Shown here piece after piece: positions 49,800 through 58,807 of a stretch of DNA of 64,000 nt. Position 1 is the stretch's first letter, and each line of letters opens with the position of its first letter. Below the pieces are notes generated by a model, which saw nothing but the letters and a program-made list of their open reading frames with translations, ran no database searches and had not been told where the DNA came from. The position numbers were made by a program, and so were the translations under genes. The DNA is from CBDCFV01 sp963664625 (GTDB taxonomy: Bacteria; Chloroflexota; Dehalococcoidia; Lucifugimonadales; UBA3495): assembly GCA_963664625.1 (NCBI GenBank), contig OY761541.1, positions 2,294,001 through 2,358,000 of the forward strand, given 5' to 3'.

Positions 49800-50582
49800 A
49801 TGGTAACTAACAGAACACCGCATAAATGGGGTATGGTCATTGACTTGGACCGGTGCACGGGTTGCCAGGCTTGTGTGGTATCGTGCCAGTCCGAGAACAA
49901 TGTTCCCATCAACACGAAGGACCTTTTCCAGCAGCGGCGGGCATACGAATGGATCAGGATTGAGCGGTACTGGGAAGGGGAATTCCCCGACGTGAAGGCC
50001 AGATTTATTCCGATTCTGTGCCAGCATTGCGAGAACGCTCCCTGCGAGCCGGTGTGCCCGGTGTTCGCCACCTACCACAACGACGAGGGGTTGAACGTTC
50101 AGATATACAACCGGTGCATCGGCACCCGTTACTGCGCCAACAACTGCCCCTACCAGGTACGGTTCTTCAACTACTGGGAGCCGCAATGGCCGGAGCGGTT
50201 GCGCAATCAGTTGAACCCGGACGTGACCGTTCGCAGCCGGGGCATCATGGAGCGGTGTTCCTTCTGCGTGCAACGCATACGGCGAGCCGAGTTGACCGTA
50301 GAGCGGCAGGAAAGGGCCACCCTGGACTATGAGACCATGAAGAAGCGCAACTTCCTGCCGGCCTGCGTTCAAGCCTGTCCCACCAATGCCTTGAACTTCG
50401 GCGACCAGAAAGACCCGACAGGTCCGGTGTACGAGTATTTCAAGGACCTGAACGAGCACGAGGAAGAGGAGCGCAAGACCCGGGGCTACCGCCTGTTGGA
50501 AGAGATGGCCACCAAGCCCAACGTTATCTACCTGAAGAAGGTGGACCAATTCCCGGTCAGCAACGGTGGGGGACATGGCTAA
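49800..50582 (+). CDS. actB2: Four-cluster ferredoxin subunit of ACIII (ActB C-terminal part)
   Basis: 260 residues. Four cysteine motifs of the NrfC/DmsB type: LDRCTGCQACVVSCQSENNV, CQHCENAPCEPVCPV, NRCIGTRYCANNCPY and the CSFC...CVQACP series. Transfers electrons between the NrfD-like quinol sites and cytochromes. The 3' end overlaps the next gene by 8 bases. Confidence 0.85.
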   Translation: MVTNRTPHKWGMVIDLDRCTGCQACVVSCQSENNVPINTKDLFQQRRAYEWIRIERYWEGEFPDVKARFIPILCQHCENAPCEPVCPVFATYHNDEGLNVQIYNRCIGTRYCANNCPYQVRFFNYWEPQWPERLRNQLNPDVTVRSRGIMERCSFCVQRIRRAELTVERQERATLDYETMKKRNFLPACVQACPTNALNFGDQKDPTGPVYEYFKDLNEHEEEERKTRGYRLLEEMATKPNVIYLKKVDQFPVSNGGGHG

Positions 50583-52005
50583 CGGACACCATGCCAACGG
50601 CCACCACGAAGGCGGCCACCACGCCGGAATGTGGGTATTTCCACAGGCGTCGGAGACGACGCAGGACGTGGTGTCGAAGACCTATACCATGCCGAAGCCG
50701 GTGGTCTACGGACTGGTCGTGTCCGGGATTCTATTGGTCTTGGGCATCGTCGGGTTTGTCATCCGGGTTGGCGTAAGCGGGTTCGACGCCCATGGCCCGT
50801 GGGGCTACTACGCGGCCACATTTTCCTTCGTCTTCATGATCACCAGCACCGCGCCCTTGGCGGCGGTGGCGTTCCGGATTACCAAGAGCCATTGGCGCAG
50901 GCCGGTGACCCGCATTTCGGAATTGTTCGGACTGCTGGGTGTCTTCAACATCCTGATGTTCATCCCGTTGATGATGGTCCTGCCGCCGATCCACAATCCC
51001 AATGCCGGTCACCATGAACTGGAAGTGCGGAGAACCCTGTGGTTCGAGGTGCCCATCGGCGCTCCTCACTGGTGGGACATGCTGGGCATCATCGGCTTGG
51101 CGTTGGCCGCCTTGGTGATTCTGTGGCTTTCAATGACGCCCGACCTGGCTGAAGCCCGGCACACCGCCACCGGCTTCCGCCGCTCACTCTACGGGATGTT
51201 GGCAGGGCATTGGCACGGCACCAAGCGGCAGTGGAACTACCAGAAGGCGTGGCTGGCGATGTTGGGCGCCTTCTACTTCATGCTGCTGATTTTCATGCAC
51301 TTCACCATCAGCACCGACTACGCCATGAGCCTGATCGCGGGCTGGAAAGACTCAATCTTCCCGGTGCTGTACAGCCTGACCGGGTTCCAGTCCTCCTTGG
51401 GACTGCTCCTGATCATCCTGTTCATCCTGCGCCGGTGGGGCGGTTACGATACCTACATCGGCATCTCGCCATTCTGGTCGGCCAGCAAGCTGATACTGGC
51501 GTTCAGTCTTCTCTGGTGTTACCACATGTTCTCTTTCGGCATCACCTACTGGTATGGGAGGCTGGAGGTCGAGCAGAACATTCTCAAGTATTTGCTGTTC
51601 GAGTCCTACGGCGGCATGTTCGCGGCCAACTTCTTCTTCAGCTTTGTTGCGCCGTTCCTGACGCTGCTCTGGAACCCAGTCCGCAGAAGCGACTGGGGCC
51701 CCGCGCTGGCGGGAGCATTCGCGCTGATCGGCGCGTTTGTGTTCAACCTGCGGATTTTCGTAGCGTCGTTCAACGCCGACCATGTGTACGCCCACTTCTT
51801 GGCCGATGTGCCGGCGCCGGTGTTCCCTATGTTGTGGGACGTGTTCATAGTCCTGGGCGGACTGGGACTGGTGGCCTTCTTCTACCTGCTGGCCACCCGT
51901 TTGATACCGCTGATGTGTATCTGGGAAATAAAGGAAGGGACCATGTACCAGAAGATGGATACCCTGATCCGAGGCAGGTACTTGGTGCTGGCCAAACCCG
52001 AATAG
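50575..52005 (+). CDS. NrfD/PsrC-like membrane subunit of ACIII (ActC/ActF type), first copy
   Basis: 476 residues, about ten membrane segments. The N-terminus is histidine-rich (HHANGHHEGGHHAG). Conserved pieces include FSFVFMITSTAPLAAVAFRI, KSHWRRPVTRISELFGLLGV and SLIAGWKDSIFPVLYSLTGF. ATG 50575 behind GGTGGGGGA. One of two paralogous quinol-binding subunits; which one is ActC and which ActF is uncertain. Confidence 0.75.
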   Translation: MANGHHANGHHEGGHHAGMWVFPQASETTQDVVSKTYTMPKPVVYGLVVSGILLVLGIVGFVIRVGVSGFDAHGPWGYYAATFSFVFMITSTAPLAAVAFRITKSHWRRPVTRISELFGLLGVFNILMFIPLMMVLPPIHNPNAGHHELEVRRTLWFEVPIGAPHWWDMLGIIGLALAALVILWLSMTPDLAEARHTATGFRRSLYGMLAGHWHGTKRQWNYQKAWLAMLGAFYFMLLIFMHFTISTDYAMSLIAGWKDSIFPVLYSLTGFQSSLGLLLIILFILRRWGGYDTYIGISPFWSASKLILAFSLLWCYHMFSFGITYWYGRLEVEQNILKYLLFESYGGMFAANFFFSFVAPFLTLLWNPVRRSDWGPALAGAFALIGAFVFNLRIFVASFNADHVYAHFLADVPAPVFPMLWDVFIVLGGLGLVAFFYLLATRLIPLMCIWEIKEGTMYQKMDTLIRGRYLVLAKPE

Positions 52006-52076
52006 TGGCCGGTTGTCGACGGCCAGTATTGCTGCCCGCCATCGCCAACCACTGTTCACTCGTTAAAGGAGCTTAG

Positions 52077-53468
52077 ATGCAGGAAGGCAGGGTCCTACCC
52101 GCAAGGCAGATCAACCGGGACCTGCTGCGGTCGATTCTAGAATCGCCCCGCTGGTTCTGGCTGGCCGTGGGCATCTTCGCGATCGTCACCTTCGTCGCTT
52201 GGGGCGCTGCGGGGTTGATGATCAACAAGGGTCTCGGTCTTACCGGGTTGAACCGGCCGGTAATGTGGGGCTTCTTCTTGGTCAACTTCGTTTTCTGGAT
52301 CGGCATAAGCCATGCCGGGGTGATGCTCTCGGCGATTCTGCGCCTGTCCAAGGCCGAATGGCGCAGGCCTGCCACCCGCGCCGCCGAAGTGCTGACTGTA
52401 TTCTCGTTGATGACCGCGGTGTTGATGCCCCTGATTCATACAGGGAGGCCGTGGCGCACGGTCTACTGGATTTACACCTTGCCGTTCATTCCCTTCGATT
52501 TCGCCCGCGGCGTGTGGCCCAACGTAAGGTCTCCCTTGGTGTGGGACCCCAGCGCAATCTACACCTACCTGACCTCCAGTATCCTGTTTGTACTCGTTGC
52601 GCTGCTGCCCGATATGGCCGTGTTGCGGGACCGCACCACCGGCATACCTCACCGTATCTACACCGTTCTGGCGATGGGTTGGCAAGGACATCCCAGGCAG
52701 TGGAAACTTCAGATTATCGCCGGCGTCCTGCTGTCAGCGCTGATCCTCCCCGTATTCGTGTCGGTCCACAGCATAGTGTCCTGGGACTTCGGCATGACGG
52801 TCGCGGTCAAGTCATGGCACTCGACGATATTCGCGCCCTACTTCGTGGTGGGCGCCGTCCACTCCGGCGTTTCAGCGGTCGCCTTTGCCATGATCATCCT
52901 GCGGTGGATTTACGGATGGCAGGACTACATCCGCCACGAACACATTGACGCTTTGGGGCGGCTGCTCATCGTGGTGGCCACCGGATGGTTCTACTTCTTT
53001 GTAATGGAAATCCTTTTCGGGTTCTACGGCAGGGAAGCCGACGAGATCGCAGTCCGGAACCTGCAATTCACCGAGTACCCGTGGAACGTGTGGTTCATCA
53101 TCTTCGTGGCAGTCGTTTATTTTATTCCGGTTGCGCTGTGGCTGCCGAAGAAGTTCCGCCGGAACCTCTGGATAATGTCCATCGCATGTATATCGGTGAA
53201 CATAGGGATGTGGCTGGAGAGGTACATCATCATCGTGCCGGGGCTGACTCAAAAGCAGGTCTTCACCTTCGATTGGGGTACTTATACGCCCAGTGTGGTA
53301 GAGACGATGATCGTCATAGGCACCTTCGCTCAAGTTGCGATGTTGATGCTGCTCTTCGCCAGGGTGCTGCCGTTGATACCCTTGTACGACATTAAAGAGG
53401 GTGACATTCTCAAAACTCAAGTGCAGATTGGACGGCGGACCGTGCCGGCCACGTTCCGTGAAGACTAG
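52077..53468 (+). CDS. actC: NrfD/PsrC-like membrane subunit of ACIII (ActC type), second copy
   Basis: 463 residues, about ten membrane segments. GISHAGVMLSAILRLSKAEWRRPATRAAEVLTVFS in short pieces and HSIVSWDFGMTVAVKSWHST match the ActC/NrfD pattern; ends IKEGDILKTQVQ. Binds quinol with the ferredoxin subunit. It is the better match to ActC of the two. Confidence 0.75.
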   Translation: MQEGRVLPARQINRDLLRSILESPRWFWLAVGIFAIVTFVAWGAAGLMINKGLGLTGLNRPVMWGFFLVNFVFWIGISHAGVMLSAILRLSKAEWRRPATRAAEVLTVFSLMTAVLMPLIHTGRPWRTVYWIYTLPFIPFDFARGVWPNVRSPLVWDPSAIYTYLTSSILFVLVALLPDMAVLRDRTTGIPHRIYTVLAMGWQGHPRQWKLQIIAGVLLSALILPVFVSVHSIVSWDFGMTVAVKSWHSTIFAPYFVVGAVHSGVSAVAFAMIILRWIYGWQDYIRHEHIDALGRLLIVVATGWFYFFVMEILFGFYGREADEIAVRNLQFTEYPWNVWFIIFVAVVYFIPVALWLPKKFRRNLWIMSIACISVNIGMWLERYIIIVPGLTQKQVFTFDWGTYTPSVVETMIVIGTFAQVAMLMLLFARVLPLIPLYDIKEGDILKTQVQIGRRTVPATFRED

Positions 53469-53510
53469 AAGGACCTGCGGACCGGTACGAGTGTAAGGAG
53501 GGCAGACCCG

Positions 53511-54020
53511 ATGGCGATACGCCCGATATTGGGACTTTTTGAAGACGCGAATTATGCTGCGGAAGCGGGCGACGCTTTACAGCGGGCGGATATTTCGCCG
53601 GACAATTACGATTTCCTGACCGATGCGCCCTACCCGGAGGGAGCGTTTGGAGAGAGGGAAGAGCGTCACCGCTTGTACTGGTTCCCGTTGCTGGGAGCAT
53701 TGGTCGGATTGACCGTTGGAATCATGTTGACGGCGATGACGCAGATGGCCTACCCCCTGACCCAGGGCGGAAAGCCGATCCTGTCGTTGCCCCCAATGGC
53801 GGTGGTGACCTATGAAAGCACGATGCTGACGGCCATCGCTTTCACAATCATCGGAATCATCTTCGAGTCTCGCCTGCCCAAGCCAAAACTGGGGTTGTAC
53901 GACACTAGGATTACCGAGGGATACATCGGCGTTTTGGTGAACGTCGAGGAAGACCAGCATAACCAGGTGCAGGCCATATTGACGCAGGCGGGCGCCATTG
54001 ATGTAGTGAGGAATAACTGA
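53511..54020 (+). CDS. actD: ActD (DUF3341) subunit of ACIII
   Basis: 169 residues. The DUF3341 pattern: GLFEDANYAAEAGDALQRAD at the N-terminus, two membrane spans (FPLLGALVGLTVGIMLTAM and TMLTAIAFTIIGIIFESRLP) and a C-terminal soluble domain ITEGYIGVLVNVEEDQHNQV. Typical neighbour of actC and actE. Confidence 0.85.
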   Translation: MAIRPILGLFEDANYAAEAGDALQRADISPDNYDFLTDAPYPEGAFGEREERHRLYWFPLLGALVGLTVGIMLTAMTQMAYPLTQGGKPILSLPPMAVVTYESTMLTAIAFTIIGIIFESRLPKPKLGLYDTRITEGYIGVLVNVEEDQHNQVQAILTQAGAIDVVRNN

Positions 54021-54021
54021 G

Positions 54022-54043
54022 GTTCCCGTCCGTGCGGGAACGA
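54022..54043. repeat. Palindromic repeat, short form
   Basis: GGTTCCCGTCCGTGCGGGAACG, just after the actD stop and paired with the longer copy that follows. Confidence 0.75.
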
Positions 54044-54050
54044 CCCCTTT

Positions 54051-54093
54051 CCCGTGTTTCCCGCCCACGCGGGAAACACGCCGGGGGCAGGCG
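54051..54093. repeat. Palindromic repeat, long form, abutting the actE start
   Basis: GTGTTTCCCGCCCACGCGGG plus the AAACACGCCGGGGGCAGGC tail, ending about six bases before the actE ATG. Confidence 0.8.
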
Positions 54094-54098
54094 ATAGC

Positions 54099-54608
54099 AT
54101 GAGAATAGGTATTTCCGGCGTGAAAAAATATCTGGCAGGCCTGGCTCTGTTGCTTGTGGTCGGCGCTATTGGCTGCGGCCAAGGGACCTACCCGTTGGAC
54201 ATCTTCTACGAGATGCACTACAGCCAGTCGTACAGGTCCGGCGAACCTCCCCGGCTGGCCGGGGTTGAAAACGCCGTCCCTTGGGCTTCGCCGGATGGCA
54301 TGGGGGGGATTCCGGCCCCGAAATCCACCGCTATCTACACCGGCGAACACCTGTACGAGGTCAATTGTTCCATGTGCCACGGTACGACGGGCAAGGGTGA
54401 CGGGCCGGTGTTGAAGCTGATGATGGACCAGTACGGATATGAACCTGCCGTCACCGCGGACTTGACTTCCGAGGTGGTAATCGCTATGGGACCCCAGGGC
54501 ATACAGGGCATGATGGTCAGCGGCATTACGGTCATGCCCAGCTTCAGCAAGCTGTTGACGACCGAGGAAATGGAGATGATCGCCGAGTACGTGACGACCC
54601 TGAAGTAA
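54099..54608 (+). CDS. actE: ActE-like monoheme cytochrome c subunit of ACIII
   Basis: 169 residues. A lipoprotein signal (LALLLVVGAIGC) gives a lipid-anchored periplasmic protein; one CSMCH heme site follows with VMPSF supplying the likely methionine ligand. PLDIFYEMHYSQSYRSGEPP is the ActE-typical segment after the anchor. The ATG lies just past a palindromic repeat; the frame upstream of it is repeat sequence. Confidence 0.82.
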   Translation: MRIGISGVKKYLAGLALLLVVGAIGCGQGTYPLDIFYEMHYSQSYRSGEPPRLAGVENAVPWASPDGMGGIPAPKSTAIYTGEHLYEVNCSMCHGTTGKGDGPVLKLMMDQYGYEPAVTADLTSEVVIAMGPQGIQGMMVSGITVMPSFSKLLTTEEMEMIAEYVTTLK

Positions 54609-54733
54609 AGGCGGCGGACGGTCTTCCCTCATCCGGTATTTGCTCATTGCGGGCGATACCCTGTATTTTCCTCTCAAGTCATTGATGAAATCGCCCCAAC
54701 TAGCCGTATGGCAGGGGCAGACCGGGGCCCTAT

Positions 54734-55279
54734 ATGCGTTTTCCCTTACCTGCTACTGCTGTTTCCCCGGCCGTTCTCTTGGTCATGCTTGCCGTATCCT
54801 TGGCGGTTGCCGCCGCATGGCATGTTAAGGCCGGTCCGGTGCAGGCCCAGCAGCCGGGCCCCACGTCATCCCCCGGCGAGGCGCTTCAATACGATGAAAG
54901 AGAGGCCCAACGGATAGACAAGATGCTCATGTGCCCCGTCTGCCCGGCGGAAACCATCGACCAAGCGCAGGTGGAATATTCCAAGCAGATGCGCCGGGTG
55001 GTGAGGGAGATGCTGGCGCAAGGGCACTCCCGGGAAGAGATACTGGACTTCTTCGCCGACCGATACGGTCCACAGGTGCTGGCCGCGCCACCCAAGTCGG
55101 GTCTGAACCTTGTGGCTTGGATTGTGCCCGTAGTCGCGGTTATTGCGGCCATATGCGGCGGGTTGCTGGTAATCAGGTCGATGGCCGGGCGCAACAACGC
55201 GCCGACCGGAGACGGACCGTTGGGGGAGGAGGGCTTGGAAGAATACTTGGAGATAATCGACCGGGAGACCGGCGGCTAG
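54734..55279 (+). CDS. ccmH: CcmH-like apocytochrome c thiol reductase
   Basis: 181 residues. Signal segment, then the motif MLMCPVCPAETIDQAQVEYS with the CPVC pair, a helical bundle (EMLAQGHSREEILDFFADRY) and a C-terminal membrane anchor (WIVPVVAVIAAICGGLLVIR). Keeps apocytochrome cysteines reduced in System I maturation. Next to ccmF. Confidence 0.85.
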   Translation: MRFPLPATAVSPAVLLVMLAVSLAVAAAWHVKAGPVQAQQPGPTSSPGEALQYDEREAQRIDKMLMCPVCPAETIDQAQVEYSKQMRRVVREMLAQGHSREEILDFFADRYGPQVLAAPPKSGLNLVAWIVPVVAVIAAICGGLLVIRSMAGRNNAPTGDGPLGEEGLEEYLEIIDRETGG

Positions 55280-55308
55280 TGGCCGGTCAAGGCGGCAAAG
55301 GGTAGGTC

Positions 55309-57336
55309 ATGGCCGAACTGGGCGCGGCTTCGCTGTGGATTGCCTTGGCCCTGGCGTCTTACTCTGCCGTCGGCTCCTTTCTGGGCAAGGTGCGGGGCTC
55401 GCCGGAGTTGGTAGTAAGCGCAAGGCGGGCGGTCTACTTGGTCGCCCTGGTGTTGCTCGTGGCGACCATGAGCCTGATGGCCCTGTTCGTCAGCCAGGAC
55501 TTCGAGGTAGCCTACGTAGCCGCTCACAGTGACCGGGCGATGCAGTCCCACCTCACTTGGGTGGCGTTCTACGCCGGAAACGAAGGCTCGCTGTTGTACA
55601 TTGCCGCAGCGCTGGGAGCAATGTCCGCGCTGGCGATATGGAAGGCAAGGGATAAGAATCTTCAGGATACCCTGCCCTACACCACCGGCGTTTTGATGCT
55701 GGTGATGACGTTCTTCCTGGCCGTAATGGGTTTCATGGCCAACCCGTTCGACAAGCTGCCTTTCATTCCGCCGGACGGGGAAGGCATCAACCCGCTGCTC
55801 ACTCACTGGGGCATGTTCTTCCATCCCCCGGCGTTGATGGCCGGGCTGATCGCGGCCAGCATTCCCTTGGCCTTTGCCATGGGGTCGTTGATCGGAGGCC
55901 AATCTGAGGACGAATGGGTGGATGCCGGCCGTGTTTGGGGCATAGTGTCCTGGGGGCTGCTGGCCTGCGGCCTGTTGCTGGGTTCCTGGTGGGCCTATAC
56001 CATCCTTGGATGGGGCGGGTTCTGGTTCTGGGACCCGGTGGAGAACGCGGCCCTGATGCCGTGGCTGGGTTTGACGGCCTTCATCCACTCGATCATGGTG
56101 CAGAAGCGGCGGGGCATGTTCCGCATGTGGAACATCGTTCTCATCAACGTGGCGTTCGGCTTGGCGCTGTACGGAATGTTCGTCAACCGGGGCGGCCCGG
56201 TGCCGTCGGTCCACTCGTTCGGAGCTTCCACGCTGGGTTGGGTGTTCCTGCTGTTTCTCATCGTGGGCGTGCTGGTGCCGTTCGCAGTGTTTTTCTGGCG
56301 GTACAACCTGCTCAAAAGCGCCCGCAACCTGGACTCCATGCTGTCCAGGGAGGCGGCGTTTCTGGCCAACAACCTGCTCCTTCTGGGCATTGCCTTTGTC
56401 ACCCTGTGGGGGACCGTCTACCCACTCATCCCGAGGCTGACCACCGGGGAGGAAATCACCATAGCCAGGCCGTTTTACGACCAAGTAAACGGGCCGTTGT
56501 TCCTGGCGTTGCTGTGCCTGATGGGAGTCGGCCCGTTGCTGCCGTGGCGAAGGGCGAACTTCGCTGCCGTGAGGCGGGCGTTGGTGGTACCGGTCGCCGC
56601 TGGCTTGATGCTGGCGGTGGTCCTGCTGGCATTGGGAATCAGGCAGCCCTATGCCCTGACGGGATTCGCCCTGGGAGGGTTGGTAGCGACGGGAATTGTT
56701 GCGGAATGGGTACGGGGGGCACGCTCGCGTCACCGTTCCTCCGGGGAGCTCTACCCAGTCGCCTTTGTAAGGCTGATAATGGCCAACCGGCCCCGGTACG
56801 GAGGCTACATTGTTCACTTGGCGGTGGTAATGGTGGCCTTGGGTGTTATAGGAACGTCTTTCTTCAACCAACAGAAGGACGTGGTCCTGGCGCCCGGAGA
56901 GACCGTGGCGGTGAACGATTACGAGCTCAGGTACTTGGGCACGGTTGCGGAGTTCAAGGGGAACCGCACCGAATATTTGTCCACCGTGGAGGTGCTGCGG
57001 GATGGCGAGTTGCAGCACATGCTGTACCCGAGGCGGGACTTCTATCCTTCATTCAACATGGCCTCGACCAGGGCATCCATCCGGTCCACGCCCGTAGAGG
57101 ACCTGTTTGTTGCGCCAAGCGAGAACATGGCGGACGGCAGCGTTGGATTCCGCATCCTGGTCAACCCCTTGATTTGGTGGATGTGGGTAGCCGGCCCGGT
57201 GCTTATTCTGGGTACAATTGTGGCTCTGTGGCCGCAGCGTGTCCGTGCGCCGGTCCGAGTTGCGGCGGCGACGCCCGCACCCCGGACAGGCGGACAGCTA
57301 CAGCGAGGAATGGGGGACACCGCCCCCGGAGATTAA
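55309..57336 (+). CDS. ccmF: Heme lyase CcmF
   Basis: 675 residues, about 13-15 membrane segments. The WWD heme-handling domain is present as LGWGGFWFWDPVENAALMPW, followed by TLGWVFLLF and VNPLIWWMWVAG near the end. Attaches heme to apocytochromes c such as ActA and ActE. ccmE, A, B, C, D are not in the window. Confidence 0.92.
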   Translation: MAELGAASLWIALALASYSAVGSFLGKVRGSPELVVSARRAVYLVALVLLVATMSLMALFVSQDFEVAYVAAHSDRAMQSHLTWVAFYAGNEGSLLYIAAALGAMSALAIWKARDKNLQDTLPYTTGVLMLVMTFFLAVMGFMANPFDKLPFIPPDGEGINPLLTHWGMFFHPPALMAGLIAASIPLAFAMGSLIGGQSEDEWVDAGRVWGIVSWGLLACGLLLGSWWAYTILGWGGFWFWDPVENAALMPWLGLTAFIHSIMVQKRRGMFRMWNIVLINVAFGLALYGMFVNRGGPVPSVHSFGASTLGWVFLLFLIVGVLVPFAVFFWRYNLLKSARNLDSMLSREAAFLANNLLLLGIAFVTLWGTVYPLIPRLTTGEEITIARPFYDQVNGPLFLALLCLMGVGPLLPWRRANFAAVRRALVVPVAAGLMLAVVLLALGIRQPYALTGFALGGLVATGIVAEWVRGARSRHRSSGELYPVAFVRLIMANRPRYGGYIVHLAVVMVALGVIGTSFFNQQKDVVLAPGETVAVNDYELRYLGTVAEFKGNRTEYLSTVEVLRDGELQHMLYPRRDFYPSFNMASTRASIRSTPVEDLFVAPSENMADGSVGFRILVNPLIWWMWVAGPVLILGTIVALWPQRVRAPVRVAAATPAPRTGGQLQRGMGDTAPGD

Positions 57337-57344
57337 CCGACTGC

Positions 57345-57716
57345 ATGTTCCTTCTGGTGGCAGCCGCGCTGGTGGTGTTGAGCATCGGCGTTCTCATTTA
57401 TCCTTTCCTGAGAGGACGTTTCCAGCCGGAAACCGGCGACGACCGACAAGTTCCGGTCATGGTCGAGGTCGAGGATATTTTGGACGCCATCCGTACCCTT
57501 CAACTGGAGTTTCAACTGGGCAACGTGCCGGAGGGACAGTACCGGGAAGAGCTACTGGCTTACCGGATGCAGGCCGCCGCTATGCTCAGGGACCGGATGG
57601 GACCGCAAGACGCCGGCTTGGAATTGGAGCAAGAGGTGTTGATGACCCGGTTGAGTGTTCAAGAGTCTGGACCATCCGCCTCTGAAGCGGACTCTACGAC
57701 AGACGTAGACCGGTGA
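57345..57716 (+). CDS. CcmI-like small membrane protein
   Basis: 123 residues: an N-terminal membrane segment (FLLVAAALVVLSIGVLIYPF) and a helical soluble part (DILDAIRTLQLEFQLGNVPE, YREELLAYRMQAAAMLRDR). This resembles the N-terminal part of CcmI (apocytochrome chaperone) and sits between ccmF and further maturation genes. Begins 8 bases after ccmF; stop overlaps the next gene (GTGA). Confidence 0.6.
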   Translation: MFLLVAAALVVLSIGVLIYPFLRGRFQPETGDDRQVPVMVEVEDILDAIRTLQLEFQLGNVPEGQYREELLAYRMQAAAMLRDRMGPQDAGLELEQEVLMTRLSVQESGPSASEADSTTDVDR

Positions 57717-58807
57717 CGGTTTTGAGACTACGGATTGCGATAATTGCCGTAATGTTGCTTGGAAGCAGCTCTTTTGCCGGGCTGACTGTCGTCTATTCTC
57801 AGTCTCCAGACAGTGGCGTAACGGTCAACGGGCAGGTGGTCAATGGCACCCTTGGAGCGTCTCCTCCCGCCGAAGTGCTGGTATTGGCTCTGGTCACGGA
57901 CGGCGACGGTGGGTTGATAACCGCTCTGGATGCCGTGAGCGACGAAGAGGGCCGGTTCACCGTCGATGGTCTGCCGGCGGTGGACAACGGCCGGTACATC
58001 TTCAGCGCCGACTATGGCGGCGCGTTGTACCGGACGATGCGGGGGGCGGGAGACTTAGATGGAGAGGTGCGGCTCACGGTGTATGAACCTACCGAGGACG
58101 TGTCGTTAGTTGAGGTTACGACGCACGTGCAAGTGATAGCCGAGGTGGACAAGACGGACCGGACGGTAGCGGCGGTGGAGTTCGTGCGCTTGGCCAACCG
58201 GAGCGACCGTACCTTGGTCCCGAACTTGGATAATCCGGCGCAGATGAGCTTTCTAAGGTTTTCCCTGCCGCCTCAATCCTTCGATTTGAACGTGCAATCC
58301 GATCTGGAAGGAAGGGACATAATACCGGTCGGCACCGGGTTTGCCGTGACGTCCCCGGTCCCGCCGGGTGACCATAGCGTCGAGTTTTCCTACTTTTTCA
58401 CCTATGAAGGCAGCGCGGTTGCCTACCGTCAGGGGTTGCACCAGGGCGCGGACGTCTACCAAGCGCTGGTGCCGGAGGAACTGGCCTCCGTCCGGGTGTC
58501 GCCATTGGAATTGGCAAGCCCCATGAACATTCAAGACACCAGATACCAAGTGTGGGAAGCGAAGGAAATAGGCCCGGGGCAGGGGTTGATGCTGGAATTC
58601 ACGGGCCTGCCGCAACCGGGACTGTTGGGGCGCGTGGGCAGGTCATTGACCAGCGCCGAAACGTGGCAGGTGATTTTGCCCAGCATATTGGGCGCGGTTT
58701 TGGCCTTGTTGTTGATTCTTGGGTTCCTGAGAGTCCGTTGGACTACAACTCCCATGTTGCAAGGCCGGACGCACCCTCCTGGGCTCTCGGAGGACGGGAC
58801 TCCTTGA
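57713..58807 (+). CDS. Secreted, membrane-anchored beta-domain protein in the ccm cluster
   Basis: 364 residues: signal peptide, a carboxypeptidase-regulatory-like beta domain (VTVNGQVVNGTLGASPPAEV, DEEGRFTVDGLPAVDNGRYI), a second beta domain, and a C-terminal membrane helix (LPSILGAVLALLLILGFLRV). Start GTG 57713 overlaps the preceding stop. Probably a periplasmic partner in cytochrome maturation. No family named with confidence. Confidence 0.65.
   Translation: MTVLRLRIAIIAVMLLGSSSFAGLTVVYSQSPDSGVTVNGQVVNGTLGASPPAEVLVLALVTDGDGGLITALDAVSDEEGRFTVDGLPAVDNGRYIFSADYGGALYRTMRGAGDLDGEVRLTVYEPTEDVSLVEVTTHVQVIAEVDKTDRTVAAVEFVRLANRSDRTLVPNLDNPAQMSFLRFSLPPQSFDLNVQSDLEGRDIIPVGTGFAVTSPVPPGDHSVEFSYFFTYEGSAVAYRQGLHQGADVYQALVPEELASVRVSPLELASPMNIQDTRYQVWEAKEIGPGQGLMLEFTGLPQPGLLGRVGRSLTSAETWQVILPSILGAVLALLLILGFLRVRWTTTPMLQGRTHPPGLSEDGTP

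Noticed and set aside
55276..57018. 580-codon minus-strand frame opposite ccmF
   Set aside because: Gln/His/Arg-rich antisense shadow; ccmF with its WWD motif is unambiguous.
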